A stretch of 39,139 nt of DNA from an uncultured Emergencia sp. (GTDB lineage Bacteria > Bacillota > Clostridia > Peptostreptococcales > Anaerovoracaceae). The stretch covers positions 1 through 39,139 of the forward strand of contig CALLDR010000092.1 of assembly GCA_937997955.1 (NCBI GenBank), written 5' to 3'. The notes beneath the pieces were generated by a model, which was not told the origin of the DNA, did not search any database, and saw only the letters and a program-made list of their open reading frames with translations. The stretch's first letter is position 1; every line of letters begins with the position of its first letter. The position numbers and the translations under genes were made by a program. This document shows positions 8,777 through 16,687 of this stretch, one piece after another.

Positions 8777-10033
8777 TTAACGGATCCGAATCTCCGCCGC
8801 CGGTATCTTCCCGATCCATCTCTCCAGGCGGTCCATGGCCTCGCGCAGGGTCTCCATGCTGTAACAGCAGGAAATCCGCACATGGCCTTCTCCATCAAAG
8901 CAGCTGCCCGGCGTCAGCGCCAGACCCGCCTCCTCTATGAGCCGCAGGCAGAAGGTCTCGCTGTCCATGCCGAAGGCTTTGATGGAGGGAAACAGGTAAA
9001 ACCCGCCCTGCGGCGTCTCCACGTCCAAACCCATCTTCCGCAGTCTGTCCCATACATACCGGCCGCGCTGCCGGTAGGATTCCCGCATGGCCGACGGGTC
9101 CTGTTCCAGAGCGGTGACGCAGGCCGGCTGCAGGAAGGACGGCACCGACACCACGTTGAACTGATGCGCCGGCTCCATGGCGCGGATCAAAGGCAGATCC
9201 CCCATGAGCCATCCCATACGCCACCCCGTCATGGCGTAGGGCTTGGAAAAGCTGTCGACCACGATGACCCGGTCCCGCATGTCCCCAAAGGCCGCAAAGG
9301 ACCGGTAGGACGGATCAAAGGCCAGCTGGCCGTAGACGTCGTCACAGATGACGAAGATGTCCCGGTCCCGGAGCACCCGGTGCAGTTCTTCCAGGGTCTC
9401 CCGGCTGTAAATCCTGCCGGAAGGATTTCCCGGCGAATTGAGGATCACCGCCTTTGTCCGCGGCGTCAGGGCCCGTTCCAGATCCCCGGGCCGCAGCTGA
9501 AAGCCGGTGTCCGACGTATCCACCTTCACCGTCTCCCCGCGCAGCATGGCGATGATCGACCCGTACAGCCCAAAGGCGGGAACCGGCACGACGACCTGAT
9601 CCCCCGGCTCTAAGATGGAAAACAGAGCCGTATAGAGGGCTTCTGTAGCGCCCGCCGTGACGATGACCTCCTGGGCGCTGTAGTCATAGCCCCATCTGCG
9701 CCTGCTGAAATCAGCGATGGCCTGTCTCAGCTCCGGGTATCCCGCGTTGGGCGGATAATGGGTCAGATTCCGGTCCAGGGCCTGGGCCGCCGCGGCTTTG
9801 ACCGGCTCCGGCGTGGCAAAGTCCGGCTCTCCCAGGGTCAGACTGATGCAGCCCTCTCTGGCCGCCGCCAGAGCCGCAAACCTGCGGATACCGCTTTCCG
9901 GCACCGCCGCCAGGGCCGGATTCATGCGCCGGCGCATATCCCCGCGCGGCCTCCCATCTCCGGACTGCCGCGCGTCCACAGTCGGTCTCCCGTCCCCGGA
10001 CGTTCTCATATCCCCGCGCTGTCTCTCAGCCAT
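8777..10033 (-). CDS. patA: N-acetyl-L,L-diaminopimelate aminotransferase
   Basis: A fold-type I PLP aminotransferase in the third step of the acetyl branch of diaminopimelate/lysine synthesis. Family features: LTLGEPDFATP, YPPNAGYPELRQAI, LNSPGNPSGRIY, the CDDVYGQL aspartate/tyrosine, and SFSKPYAMTGWRMGW with the PLP lysine (K264 from this start). From MRRRMNP onward it follows Bacillus PatA closely, including ISGIRKF-like and DRNLTHYPPNAGY segments. The ATG at 10033 has an AGGTG box, but the homologous start is the internal ATG at 9937. The extra 32 residues are repetitive (RGDMR twice, SGDGRP twice), coming from a DNA repeat directly after the dapH stop, so the true start is uncertain. It is last in the dap operon. 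Confidence 0.85.
   Translation of the reverse strand: MAERQRGDMRTSGDGRPTVDARQSGDGRPRGDMRRRMNPALAAVPESGIRRFAALAAAREGCISLTLGEPDFATPEPVKAAAAQALDRNLTHYPPNAGYPELRQAIADFSRRRWGYDYSAQEVIVTAGATEALYTALFSILEPGDQVVVPVPAFGLYGSIIAMLRGETVKVDTSDTGFQLRPGDLERALTPRTKAVILNSPGNPSGRIYSRETLEELHRVLRDRDIFVICDDVYGQLAFDPSYRSFAAFGDMRDRVIVVDSFSKPYAMTGWRMGWLMGDLPLIRAMEPAHQFNVVSVPSFLQPACVTALEQDPSAMRESYRQRGRYVWDRLRKMGLDVETPQGGFYLFPSIKAFGMDSETFCLRLIEEAGLALTPGSCFDGEGHVRISCCYSMETLREAMDRLERWIGKIPAAEIRIR
9935..10019. repeat. degenerate repeat between dapH stop and the core of patA
   Basis: CATATCCCCGCGC occurs at 9935-9947 and 10007-10019 (72 nt apart); an 18-nt block at 9948-9965 recurs with three differences at 9984-10001 (36 nt apart). 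The period of 36 is a multiple of three, so it can be read as a 12-residue protein repeat or as another post-stop array behind dapH. Confidence 0.65.
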
Positions 10034-10039
10034 ACGCAC

Positions 10040-10741
10040 CTACAGCTTTCTCAGGGCATTGACGATATCCGTCTTTTTCTTCGTGCCCTGGTCCTTTTCT
10101 TTGATCACCCTTGCCGGAAGCCCCGCGACCACACAGCCGTCCGGCACATCCTCGATGACCACCGAGCCGGCGGCCACCACAGCGCCCTTACCCACGTGCA
10201 CGCCTTCCAGAACCACAGCGTTGGCCCCGATCATCACGTCGTCCTCCACCGTGACCGGCTTCGCGCTGGCCGGTTCAATCACCCCTGCCAGGACAGCGCC
10301 CGCGCCGATGTGGCACCGCTCACCGACGATGGCCCGTCCGCCCAGCACAGCGCCCATGTCCACCATGGTTCCTTCCCCGACCACGGCCCCGATGTTGATC
10401 ACCGCGCCCATCATGATCACCGCGTTCCTGCCGATCTCCGCCTGCTCCCGAATGATGGCCCCCGGCTCGATGCGGGCCGGGATTTCCTTCAGATCCAGCA
10501 GAGGGATTGCGCTGTTGCGGCAGTCGTTCTCCACCGCCAGCTCCTCGATCTGCCCCCGAGAAGCCGCCAGCACCGGCTGTATCGCCTTCCAGTCTCCGAA
10601 TACGATCTGGTCCCCGGCCCCAAAGCACTTGCACCCCGGAAAGTCTATTTCCGGCGTCCCCTGCTTCCTGCGCAGGTACACCTTCACCGGCGTCTTCTTT
10701 TCTGACTCACTGATGTAATTTATGATCTCTTCCGCGTTCAT
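10040..10741 (-). CDS. dapH: 2,3,4,5-tetrahydropyridine-2,6-dicarboxylate N-acetyltransferase
   Basis: Transfers an acetyl group from acetyl-CoA to tetrahydrodipicolinate, committing the pathway to the acetyl branch. At 233 residues, with an N-terminal alpha/beta DapH domain (MNAEEIINYISESEKKTPV) followed by left-handed beta-helix hexapeptide repeats (about residues 85-200, for example GAIIREQAEIGRNAVIMMGA), it is a normal DapH. VVLEGVHVGKGAVVAAGSVV is the usual end of the coil. Its ATG overlaps the dapB stop as ATGA, so the two are translationally coupled. It acts as a soluble trimer by family knowledge. The next gene, patA, starts within a few bases of its TAG stop. Confidence 0.95.
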   Translation of the reverse strand: MNAEEIINYISESEKKTPVKVYLRRKQGTPEIDFPGCKCFGAGDQIVFGDWKAIQPVLAASRGQIEELAVENDCRNSAIPLLDLKEIPARIEPGAIIREQAEIGRNAVIMMGAVINIGAVVGEGTMVDMGAVLGGRAIVGERCHIGAGAVLAGVIEPASAKPVTVEDDVMIGANAVVLEGVHVGKGAVVAAGSVVIEDVPDGCVVAGLPARVIKEKDQGTKKKTDIVNALRKL

Positions 10742-11508
10742 CTATGTTCTCCTTCTGTCTCATCAAATAATAGCTGCTCAAAGGTATAATACCCCGGCCC
10801 GCGTCCCGCAAGCCGTTCCGCGCTGTAAAGGGCGCCCCTGGCGAAGATGCTGCGGCTGGCCGCGCTGTGCCGCACCTCCAGCGTTTCATCTTCTCCGAAG
10901 AACTGGACGCTGTGGGTTCCGGCCTCCGTGCCGCCCCGCAGGACATGGACGCCGATCTCCGACGTTCCTCTCCGGCAGAGTCCGTGCCGCCCGTACACCG
11001 GTTCCAGCTCTCCCGCCGGGTCCAGCGCCTCCAGCAGCGCTTTCGCCGTTCCGCTGGGCGCATCTGCCTTCTGACGGTGGTGGGTCTCCACCAGCTCCGC
11101 GTCAAAGCCGCCATTTAATAGATATGCGCCGCAGTCCCGTAAAATCCGTTTCATTACGGCAACGCCCATGGAATAATTCGCGCTGTACAGCACCGGCGCG
11201 GCCTCTCCCAAACGCCTGAGGACTTCCGCCTGCTCCGCCGAGTAGCCTGTGGTCCCGCAGACCAGAGGGGTTCCCGTACGCCTCACATAACCGGCCACCG
11301 CGGGCAGCGCCGACGGTGAAGAGAAGTCTATGACCACGTCCGCTTCATCAAAGGGTGTCCGTCCGGGGTTTCCGTCAGCGTCGAAAGCATCGGCGTTTTG
11401 GGTCGTATCTTCTGAATTGAGGGCCGCCGTGACCCTGTGGCCCCGGCTCTCCGCCAGGAGGCGGATCTCCCTGCCCATCTTTCCGTTTCCGATCAGGAGG
11501 ATTCTCAC
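10738..11508 (-). CDS. dapB: 4-hydroxy-tetrahydrodipicolinate reductase
   Basis: NAD(P)H-dependent reductase of 256 residues, second enzyme of the dap pathway. It shows the nucleotide-binding loop ILLIGNGKMG at the N-terminus, VIDFSSPSA, the GTTG loop, and the catalytic/substrate segment ELVETHHRQKADAPSGTA (HH-x-K, PSGTA). The frame is open far upstream across dapA, but the start is the GTG at 11508, which overlaps the dapA stop as GTGA and has a GGTGGG box before it. The other end overlaps dapH as ATGA. Such tight packing implies a fixed ratio of the operon's products. Confidence 0.95.
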   Translation of the reverse strand: MRILLIGNGKMGREIRLLAESRGHRVTAALNSEDTTQNADAFDADGNPGRTPFDEADVVIDFSSPSALPAVAGYVRRTGTPLVCGTTGYSAEQAEVLRRLGEAAPVLYSANYSMGVAVMKRILRDCGAYLLNGGFDAELVETHHRQKADAPSGTAKALLEALDPAGELEPVYGRHGLCRRGTSEIGVHVLRGGTEAGTHSVQFFGEDETLEVRHSAASRSIFARGALYSAERLAGRGPGYYTFEQLLFDETEGEHR

Positions 11509-12395
11509 AGCAATCCCACCCTTCTCATGGAGCCGGCCAGATTCTGCCGCGCGCCCTCGCTCATGGCGTACAGCGGCATCCGCATCTGTGCGCTGCACCT
11601 GCCCATCAGATCCAGAGCCGTCTTCACCGGAATCGGATTGACCTCCGTAAACAGATTGTTGATCAGCTCCAGATAGGCCAGCTGCATGCGGGAAGCCGTA
11701 TCCGCGTCTCCTTCCAGATAGGCCATGACCATCTGGTGGGTCTCCGACGGCAGGATATTGGCCAGCACCGAGATGACGCCCCTGGCCCCGATGGACAGCA
11801 GCGGCACCGTGATATCGTCGTTTCCGCAGTACATGACGAAGTCGTCGCTGAGCAGCCGGGCAATTTTGACAGCGTAGCTCATATCGCCGGAGGCCTCTTT
11901 GATGCCGCAGATCCTTGGATGCCGGGACAGACGTTCCACCACGCTGACCGGAATATTGCAGCCGGTCCTGCCGGGCACATTGTACAGCAGGCACGGGATA
12001 TCCACCTGGTCCGCGATATCGGCAAAGTGACGGTACATGCCTTCTTCATTAGCTTTGATATAGTAGGGAGAGATCAGGAGAAGGCCGTCAGCGCCAAGCT
12101 CCTGGAATTTCAGGCTCCGCTCCAGCATGGCCTGGGTGCAGTTGGAGCCGCTTCCGGCGATGACCGGGATCCGTCCGCCTACCCGCTCCACGGTAAAGCG
12201 GCAGACCTCGTCGTCTTCCTCCTGAGTCATGGTGGCGCTTTCGCCGGTAGTCCCCAGGGTGACGATACCGTCCGTACCGTTTTCCAGATGCCAGTCGATC
12301 AGCTGGCCCAGCCTTTCAAAATCAGGGTTTCCCTCCTGGTCAAAGGGTGTGACCAGGGCAACGATAGATCCGTTGAGTTGACTAAAATTGTTCAT
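11505..12395 (-). CDS. dapA: 4-hydroxy-tetrahydrodipicolinate synthase
   Basis: Condenses pyruvate with aspartate semialdehyde, the first step of the dap pathway. The 296-residue TIM-barrel protein has the TLGTTGES loop (47-53), Tyr138 in YNVPGRTG and the Schiff-base Lys166 in GIKEASGD. The ATG at 12395 is preferred over the longer open frame because it has an AGGA box 6-7 nt upstream and matches the family start. It is the first gene of dapA-dapB-dapH-patA, and a lysine riboswitch with a terminator lies in its leader, so lysine should shut the operon by premature termination. Confidence 0.97.
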   Translation of the reverse strand: MNNFSQLNGSIVALVTPFDQEGNPDFERLGQLIDWHLENGTDGIVTLGTTGESATMTQEEDDEVCRFTVERVGGRIPVIAGSGSNCTQAMLERSLKFQELGADGLLLISPYYIKANEEGMYRHFADIADQVDIPCLLYNVPGRTGCNIPVSVVERLSRHPRICGIKEASGDMSYAVKIARLLSDDFVMYCGNDDITVPLLSIGARGVISVLANILPSETHQMVMAYLEGDADTASRMQLAYLELINNLFTEVNPIPVKTALDLMGRCSAQMRMPLYAMSEGARQNLAGSMRRVGLL

Positions 12396-12482
12396 GATTG
12401 TTCCTACCTTTCGTTTCTTGTCTTGGGTCAATTCCAGTAATGCCGAATTCAGATAGGAGTGCAAAGAAAATTTGTCGCTAGC

Positions 12483-12510
12483 AAACAAAAAGACAGGCGC
12501 AAGGCCTGCC
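12483..12510 (-). terminator. riboswitch-controlled terminator before dapA
   Basis: On the minus strand GGCAGGC (12504-12510) pairs with GCCTGTC (12492-12498), one wobble, and is followed by TTTTTGTTTG. It lies between the lysine aptamer and dapA, as expected for the expression platform. Confidence 0.8.
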
Positions 12511-12581
12511 GTAGGATTCGATTCGATAAAGCTTGTATTCTGCGTAAAAGCGCTTTAAAAAACAAAACACAAAAGTAATCA

Positions 12582-12767
12582 AACGTTCCGACAGCACTCC
12601 TGCAAGAGCCCATTACTTAAAAGCTCCTGCAGACAGTTCTATGGATATTCTCCATAGCCCCACCCTGCAGACATACCTGCCTGCAGAGTTCGGCGGAATT
12701 GCTGTTAGCTGCGATCCTTGCCCGTCGGCTCCCGCAGTAACGTCGTTTCCGCGACCTCTATCACGTT
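12582..12767 (-). promoter_or_regulatory. lysine riboswitch (L box)
   Basis: Read on the minus strand, the leader contains the conserved lysine-aptamer blocks in order: GATAGAGGTCGCG, CCGCCGAA, a P3 stem made from CTCTGCAGG and its partner, GGTGGGGCTATGGAGAATA with a P4 stem GCTATGG/CCATAG, and AACTGTC. The block from CCGCCGAA to ACTGTC follows the Thermotoga lysine riboswitch closely. P5 is CTGCAGGAGC with GCTCTTGCAG. P1 forms from AACGTGATAG (12758-12767) with CTGTC and ACGTT at 12582-12594, leaving a GGA bulge. A promoter lies just upstream and a terminator downstream. This links dapA-dapB-dapH-patA to cellular lysine. Confidence 0.93.
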
Positions 12768-12771
12768 CACT

Positions 12772-12800
12772 AGATTAACACAGATATAGTCTGTTGTCAA
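12772..12800 (-). promoter_or_regulatory. promoter of the dap operon
   Basis: Minus-strand TTGACA (12795-12800), 17 nt, TAATCT (12772-12777). The predicted start falls a few bases before P1 of the riboswitch. Confidence 0.8.
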
Positions 12801-12828
12801 CAGATTTTTTGTTTTTTTAAACAAATAA

Positions 12829-12857
12829 TTGATTTTTTCTTCGTGATAATTTATAAT
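12829..12857 (+). promoter_or_regulatory. promoter of the divergent M20 gene
   Basis: TTGATT (12829-12834), 17 nt, TATAAT (12852-12857). The two divergent promoters are 28 bp apart. Confidence 0.7.
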
Positions 12858-12909
12858 TCCTCTATAAAACGTTTTTGAGATAACCTGACAACCTTGAAAG
12901 GAGACCATT

Positions 12910-14046
12910 ATGACACGATTACAGGCTGAGCGGCAGACCGAAACCCGGGACCAGCTGCTGACACGCTACCGCAGGCAGCTCCACCAGATTCCGGAGCTGG
13001 ACTTTGATCTGCCAAAGACCCACGCGTTTCTGAGGGAGGTCCTGTCCAAATACAGCTGCCGCCTTACCTCGCCCAGCCCATCTTCCCTGTGCGCCTGGTT
13101 TGATCTGGGAAGGGAGGATACCATCGCCTTTCGCGCCGACATGGACGCCCTTCCCATCGAAGAAAAGACCGGCGCGCCCTACCAATCCCTCCACCCCGGC
13201 AAAATGCACGGCTGCGGCCACGACGGACACATGGCCATGGTTCTCGCGCTGGCAGAGCGCATAGAGCGGAGCAGGGCCTCTCTGCCCCACAACGTGCTGC
13301 TGATCTTCCAGCCCGCTGAGGAGACCGAGGGCGGCGCGGAGAGCATCGCGGACAGCGGCATCCTGGAAGAGGTAAACTGCATCCGCGTCTTCGGCTGCCA
13401 CCTGTGGCCGGACCTGCCTGCTGGCGTCATCGGCAGCCGCCCGGGTCCTCTCATGGCCAAGAGCAGCGAGGTGGAGGTGGAGATCACGGGGCTGTCCTCC
13501 CACATCGCCAAAGCCAGCCAAGGGCGGGACGCCATGGCCGCAGGCGCGCAGTTCCTGACCCGGGTCTACGAAATGGAGGAGCGAGAGCTGCCGAAGGAGG
13601 TCTTCCGCCTGCTGAAATTCGGCATCTTTGAGAGCGGAACCGCCTGCAACGCCATCAGCGCCAGAACCTGGCTGAAGGGCAGCCTGCGGGTCTTCGACCT
13701 GGAGGTCTTCGATTTTATCAAAGGCCGCATGGAGGCCATCGCGTCCCAAATCCAGGAGGAGACAGGATGCGTCTTCCAGCTTCGCTTTTCCAGCGGCCAT
13801 CTTCCCCTGCTGAACACGCCGGAGCTGTTTTCTCAGGTGACGGCCGCCCTGCCCGGCTGGGTCCAGCTGCTGCCGGAACCGTCCATGACCAGCGAGGACT
13901 TCTCCTACTACGGCACCCGCTGCCCCATCTTTTTCTTCTTTTTGGGGCTGGGCACCGGCACGCCGCTCCACGCCGACACCTTTGACTTTGACGAAGCCGT
14001 ATTGTCCAGGGGTCTGGCCTTCTATGAGCGGCTGCTCACACTTTAG
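12910..14046 (+). CDS. dapL: M20 family amidohydrolase, probable N-acetyldiaminopimelate deacetylase
   Basis: A 378-residue M20D metallopeptidase-fold enzyme. Metal ligands typical of the family are visible: C102 and H104 in MHGCGHDGHM, and E137-E138 in FQPAEETEGG, with the lid domain starting near SSEVEVEITGLSSH. AAG GAG lies 6 nt before the ATG. M20D proteins also include hippurate and amino-acid hydrolases, so sequence alone does not fix the substrate. Context does: it is divergent from dapA-dapB-dapH-patA, which otherwise lack the deacetylase of the acetyl branch, and Bacillus ykuR (dapL) neighbours dapH. Unlike the operon it has its own promoter and no riboswitch. Confidence 0.8.
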   Translation: MTRLQAERQTETRDQLLTRYRRQLHQIPELDFDLPKTHAFLREVLSKYSCRLTSPSPSSLCAWFDLGREDTIAFRADMDALPIEEKTGAPYQSLHPGKMHGCGHDGHMAMVLALAERIERSRASLPHNVLLIFQPAEETEGGAESIADSGILEEVNCIRVFGCHLWPDLPAGVIGSRPGPLMAKSSEVEVEITGLSSHIAKASQGRDAMAAGAQFLTRVYEMEERELPKEVFRLLKFGIFESGTACNAISARTWLKGSLRVFDLEVFDFIKGRMEAIASQIQEETGCVFQLRFSSGHLPLLNTPELFSQVTAALPGWVQLLPEPSMTSEDFSYYGTRCPIFFFFLGLGTGTPLHADTFDFDEAVLSRGLAFYERLLTL

Positions 14047-14074
14047 CTTCACACGACCTTTAGCTTCATACGAT
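14041..14074 (+). repeat. post-stop tandem repeat after dapL (2 x 17 bp)
   Basis: CTTTAGCTTCACACGAC (14041-14057) is repeated as CTTTAGCTTCATACGAT (14058-14074), 15 of 17 identical. The first copy begins with the last sense codon and stop (CTT TAG) of the gene. Confidence 0.8.
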
Positions 14075-14078
14075 GACA

Positions 14079-14110
14079 AAAGCGGACGCATCCTGGACTG
14101 CGCCCGCTTT
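14079..14110. terminator. shared terminator of dapL and the AGCS gene
   Basis: AAAGCGGACGCA (14079-14090) pairs with TGCGCCCGCTTT (14099-14110), one mismatch. It is followed by CGCTTTTC on plus and by TTTGTC on minus, between convergent genes. Confidence 0.75.
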
Positions 14111-14131
14111 CGCTTTTCTCTATCCTAAATG

Positions 14132-15667
14132 TTAAGCCTCTTTTTCCGCTTTGCCCTCTGCCTGGCGCTTCCGCGCGAGAAGATCCGCGTACTTCTCCTT
14201 TACGATGGAAGTCCAGAGCTCCGCATTTTTGATGCCGCAGTCTGCCGGTTCAAAGACCGGATCCAGCCCCAGCTTCTTCTGTCTCTCGTAATCCTTCAGG
14301 ATACGGACAGCCTGGCTGGACAGCACCAGAAGCGCGATCAGGTTGATCCAGCACATGATGCCTACGCCGATATCAGCCAGGTTCCACGCCGCTGTGGAGG
14401 ATCTGGTAGCGCCGAAAAGAACGATGGCGACGATGACCACGCGAAGCAGCGTTACGACAACGTTTCTGGTCTTTTCACCCGCGTTTTTCATGATGTATGA
14501 CGCGTTGGTGTCCGTGTACAGGACGAAGGACAGCAGCGTCGTAAACGCGAAGAAAAATACGGCGATGGCGATGAAGGCAGAGCCTACGCCAGGGAAGACG
14601 GAGTCGATGGCCGCCTGGGTATAGCCGGTGCCTGCTGATACGCCCGGCAGCGCTTCCACCAGCATTTCCCCTGTCTTTTCATTGGTGATATTGTACATGC
14701 CTGTGGACAGGATCATAATAGCCGTAGCTGTGCAGACGAAGAGGGTGTCCACATATACGGAGAAGGACTGAGCCAGTCCCTGCTTCGCCGGGTGGGAAAC
14801 CTCTGCCGCCGCCGCCGCGTGAGCGCCGGAGCCGTAGCCCGCTTCGTTGGAGTAGATGCCTCTCTTGACGCCCCACATGACAGCGCTTCCCCAGATAGCG
14901 CCGTAGAAGGCGTTCAGGTTGAAGGCGCAGCCGAAGATCAGTCCGAACATCTCCGGAATCCGCTTGAAGTTGATGCACAGAATGATCAGAGCCAGTATGA
15001 TGTAGATGATGGCCATGACCGGCACGATCAGCTCAGAAACGCGGCCCAGCCTCTTGCTGCCGCCGAAAGCGACCAACGCGACGCACACTGCCATGACAAC
15101 GCCGGCGATCCAAGGATTCAGGCCGAAAGCGTTATGGGCCGCTTCCGCGAAGTTAAACGCCTGGATGGTCGGTCCGGTAATGCCGTTGGCCAGCACCGCC
15201 GCAAAAGCGAAGATCAGGGCAAACACCTTTACGCCTGTGCCTCTCTCTATGTAGTAGGCAGGTCCGCCTTTGTACTCGCCGTCGATCTTCAGCTTGTACA
15301 CCTGCGCCAGAGAGCTTTCCGCGAAAGCCGTGCCTGCGCCGATAAACGCGATGATCCACATCCAGAAGATGGCGCCCGGGCCGCCGAAGCAGATGGCTGT
15401 AGCCACACCGGCGATGTTTCCCACGCCTACGCGGCCGCCGAGAGCCAGCGCGAAGCTCTGGAAGGACGACATTCCCTCGCTGCTGGTCTTCTCTCCCTTC
15501 TTCTTATCCTTGCCCAAAAGGAACCTGACCATGTCCTTGATCAGCCTGAGCTGCGGAAATCTCATCCTCAAAGAGAAATAAAGACCTGTGCCAAGGGCCA
15601 GTACGATGAGGGGTATGGCCCAGATAATGTTGTAAAGCTGTGTAGTCAGTTGGTCTAAAAAATTCAT
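14132..15667 (-). CDS. AGCS family sodium:amino acid symporter (alanine/glycine/glutamine), GlnT/AlsT-like
   Basis: A 511-residue sodium-coupled amino-acid symporter with about eleven hydrophobic segments. Signature stretches include GGRVGVGNIAGVATAICFGGPGAIFWMW, spanning the conserved GxGN-IAGV region, and the central GSAVMWGVKRGIYSNEAGYGSGAHAAAAAE. The charged C-terminal tail (KRQAEGKAEKEA) is cytoplasmic. The start has a perfect AGGAGG. It lies directly downstream of a GlnK/GlnL-type two-component pair; in Bacillus subtilis that pair controls glsA-glnT, and GlnT belongs to this same family. Glutamine is therefore the favoured substrate by context, while the fold alone also allows alanine or glycine. 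Confidence 0.9.
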   Translation of the reverse strand: MNFLDQLTTQLYNIIWAIPLIVLALGTGLYFSLRMRFPQLRLIKDMVRFLLGKDKKKGEKTSSEGMSSFQSFALALGGRVGVGNIAGVATAICFGGPGAIFWMWIIAFIGAGTAFAESSLAQVYKLKIDGEYKGGPAYYIERGTGVKVFALIFAFAAVLANGITGPTIQAFNFAEAAHNAFGLNPWIAGVVMAVCVALVAFGGSKRLGRVSELIVPVMAIIYIILALIILCINFKRIPEMFGLIFGCAFNLNAFYGAIWGSAVMWGVKRGIYSNEAGYGSGAHAAAAAEVSHPAKQGLAQSFSVYVDTLFVCTATAIMILSTGMYNITNEKTGEMLVEALPGVSAGTGYTQAAIDSVFPGVGSAFIAIAVFFFAFTTLLSFVLYTDTNASYIMKNAGEKTRNVVVTLLRVVIVAIVLFGATRSSTAAWNLADIGVGIMCWINLIALLVLSSQAVRILKDYERQKKLGLDPVFEPADCGIKNAELWTSIVKEKYADLLARKRQAEGKAEKEA

Positions 15668-15730
15668 TCTTTTCCTCCTGCAATAAATCCGTGAAACTTA
15701 AAAAAACTTGAGTAAAACTATCTTGACAAC

Positions 15731-15760
15731 ATATTAACAAAGCGTCTCAAAAAAACTCAA
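15731..15760 (-). promoter_or_regulatory. probable promoter of the AGCS symporter
   Basis: Minus-strand TTGAGT (15755-15760), 18 nt, TAATAT (15731-15736). The -35 lies inside a 10-bp direct repeat. Confidence 0.55.
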
Positions 15761-15775
15761 AAAACCTCACAAAAA
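15746..15775. promoter_or_regulatory. three 10-bp direct repeats over the symporter -35 (candidate GlnL site)
   Basis: CTCAAAAAAA, CTCAAAAAAC and CTCACAAAAA follow one another at 15746-15775, one helical turn apart. On the coding strand they read as T-runs followed by GAG. GlnL of Bacillus is known to bind T-rich direct repeats before glsA-glnT, so this is a candidate operator; the link is inference. Confidence 0.5.
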
Positions 15776-15805
15776 ATCGGGGGAATTTTCCGAATGTTCC
15801 CCCGA
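15771..15805 (-). terminator. terminator of glnK-glnL
   Basis: TCGGGGGAA (15777-15785) pairs perfectly with TTCCCCCGA (15797-15805); the minus strand continues with TTTTTTG. It separates glnL from the symporter gene. Confidence 0.85.
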
Positions 15806-15841
15806 CACAGAATTCTTGTTTATTTCACGTCTCTTCAGGCC

Positions 15842-16687
15842 CTATTTCAGGGACTTCCGATAGAGCAGCAGGCCCTCTACGAACTTGGAAATGTTGACCC
15901 TTCCGCCGCCGCTGCTGCGGCCTTTGATGAATTCCATCTCATCTTTGATGTTTTTAAAATCGAAGACATAGTTGGCGTAGACCTGGAAGACCTCGTTGCT
16001 GTAGTCGTCGATGCCCAGATTGGCCACGTTGGTCAGGCCTTTTTTGATCGCCCGCCTGATGCGCTGTTCCAGGTTCTTTGACGTCTCGCCCTTCTCCTCC
16101 GCCACCTTTACCAGCACGTCCCTGCTGTATTCCGCGCCGCTGCTGATCAGGTACTGGCAGATGGACAGGATGTCCGCCGTACCCTTCTCTCCCAGCATGC
16201 CCAGCAGGCCGAGAAAGAGGTTGATCTCGTGAACGCCGTCATCTTTCGGCGTTTCCTGAGCCTTGCTCCGTTCCTCCTCGGCGAAGATGCCGCGGATGTT
16301 GCTGACGATGCTGTTCATTCTGATCTTTTCCGCCACATTCCCCAGAACCTTTTCCACCTCTATGACGTTGATGGGCTTGCTGATGAAAAACTCCACCCCC
16401 GCGTTGTAGGCCTGCTCGATCATGCCCTTGTCTGAGACCTTGGAAATCATGACGAAGCTGATGTCACCGCGGAGCGCCTTCACCCGCTGGACCAGCGTGA
16501 TGCCGTCCATTTTGCTCATCAGCAGATCTGAAAGCACGATGTCCGGCCGCAGAGCGATGATCTCGTCTATGGCTTTCTCCGGCTCGGTGCTGTAGCCGGC
16601 CACCTCCCCCAGGTTCCGGCTCTCTAAAATATTCTCCAGCGTCTTCACGACGCCGATCTCGTCGTCAACAATGTAATACCGCATCAT
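15842..16687 (-). CDS. glnL: response regulator with YcbB-type DNA-binding domain (GlnL-like)
   Basis: A 281-residue response regulator. The receiver domain (about 1-120) has the acidic pocket VDDE, phospho-acceptor Asp54 (DIVLSDLLM) and the KPI lysine loop (FFISKPIN). The C-terminal half carries the YcbB DNA-binding domain: NLFLGLLGMLGEKGTADIL, EQRIRRAIKKGL, and LGIDDYSNEVFQVYANYVFDF all follow Bacillus GlnL (YcbB). The start codon overlaps the kinase stop (ATGA), so the pair is translationally coupled; a second ATG follows immediately. With the kinase it should sense glutamine or a related signal and control the AGCS symporter downstream. Confidence 0.88.
   Translation of the reverse strand: MMRYYIVDDEIGVVKTLENILESRNLGEVAGYSTEPEKAIDEIIALRPDIVLSDLLMSKMDGITLVQRVKALRGDISFVMISKVSDKGMIEQAYNAGVEFFISKPINVIEVEKVLGNVAEKIRMNSIVSNIRGIFAEEERSKAQETPKDDGVHEINLFLGLLGMLGEKGTADILSICQYLISSGAEYSRDVLVKVAEEKGETSKNLEQRIRRAIKKGLTNVANLGIDDYSNEVFQVYANYVFDFKNIKDEMEFIKGRSSGGGRVNISKFVEGLLLYRKSLK

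Noticed and set aside
10738..11994. 418-residue frame containing DapB with a long N-terminal extension
   Set aside because: The extension lies out of frame inside dapA. The GTG at 11508, overlapping the dapA stop, is the real dapB start.
12396..12909. T-box leader before dapA
   Set aside because: No T-box sequence (TGGNACCGCG-like) was found, whereas the lysine-aptamer blocks are all present in order.
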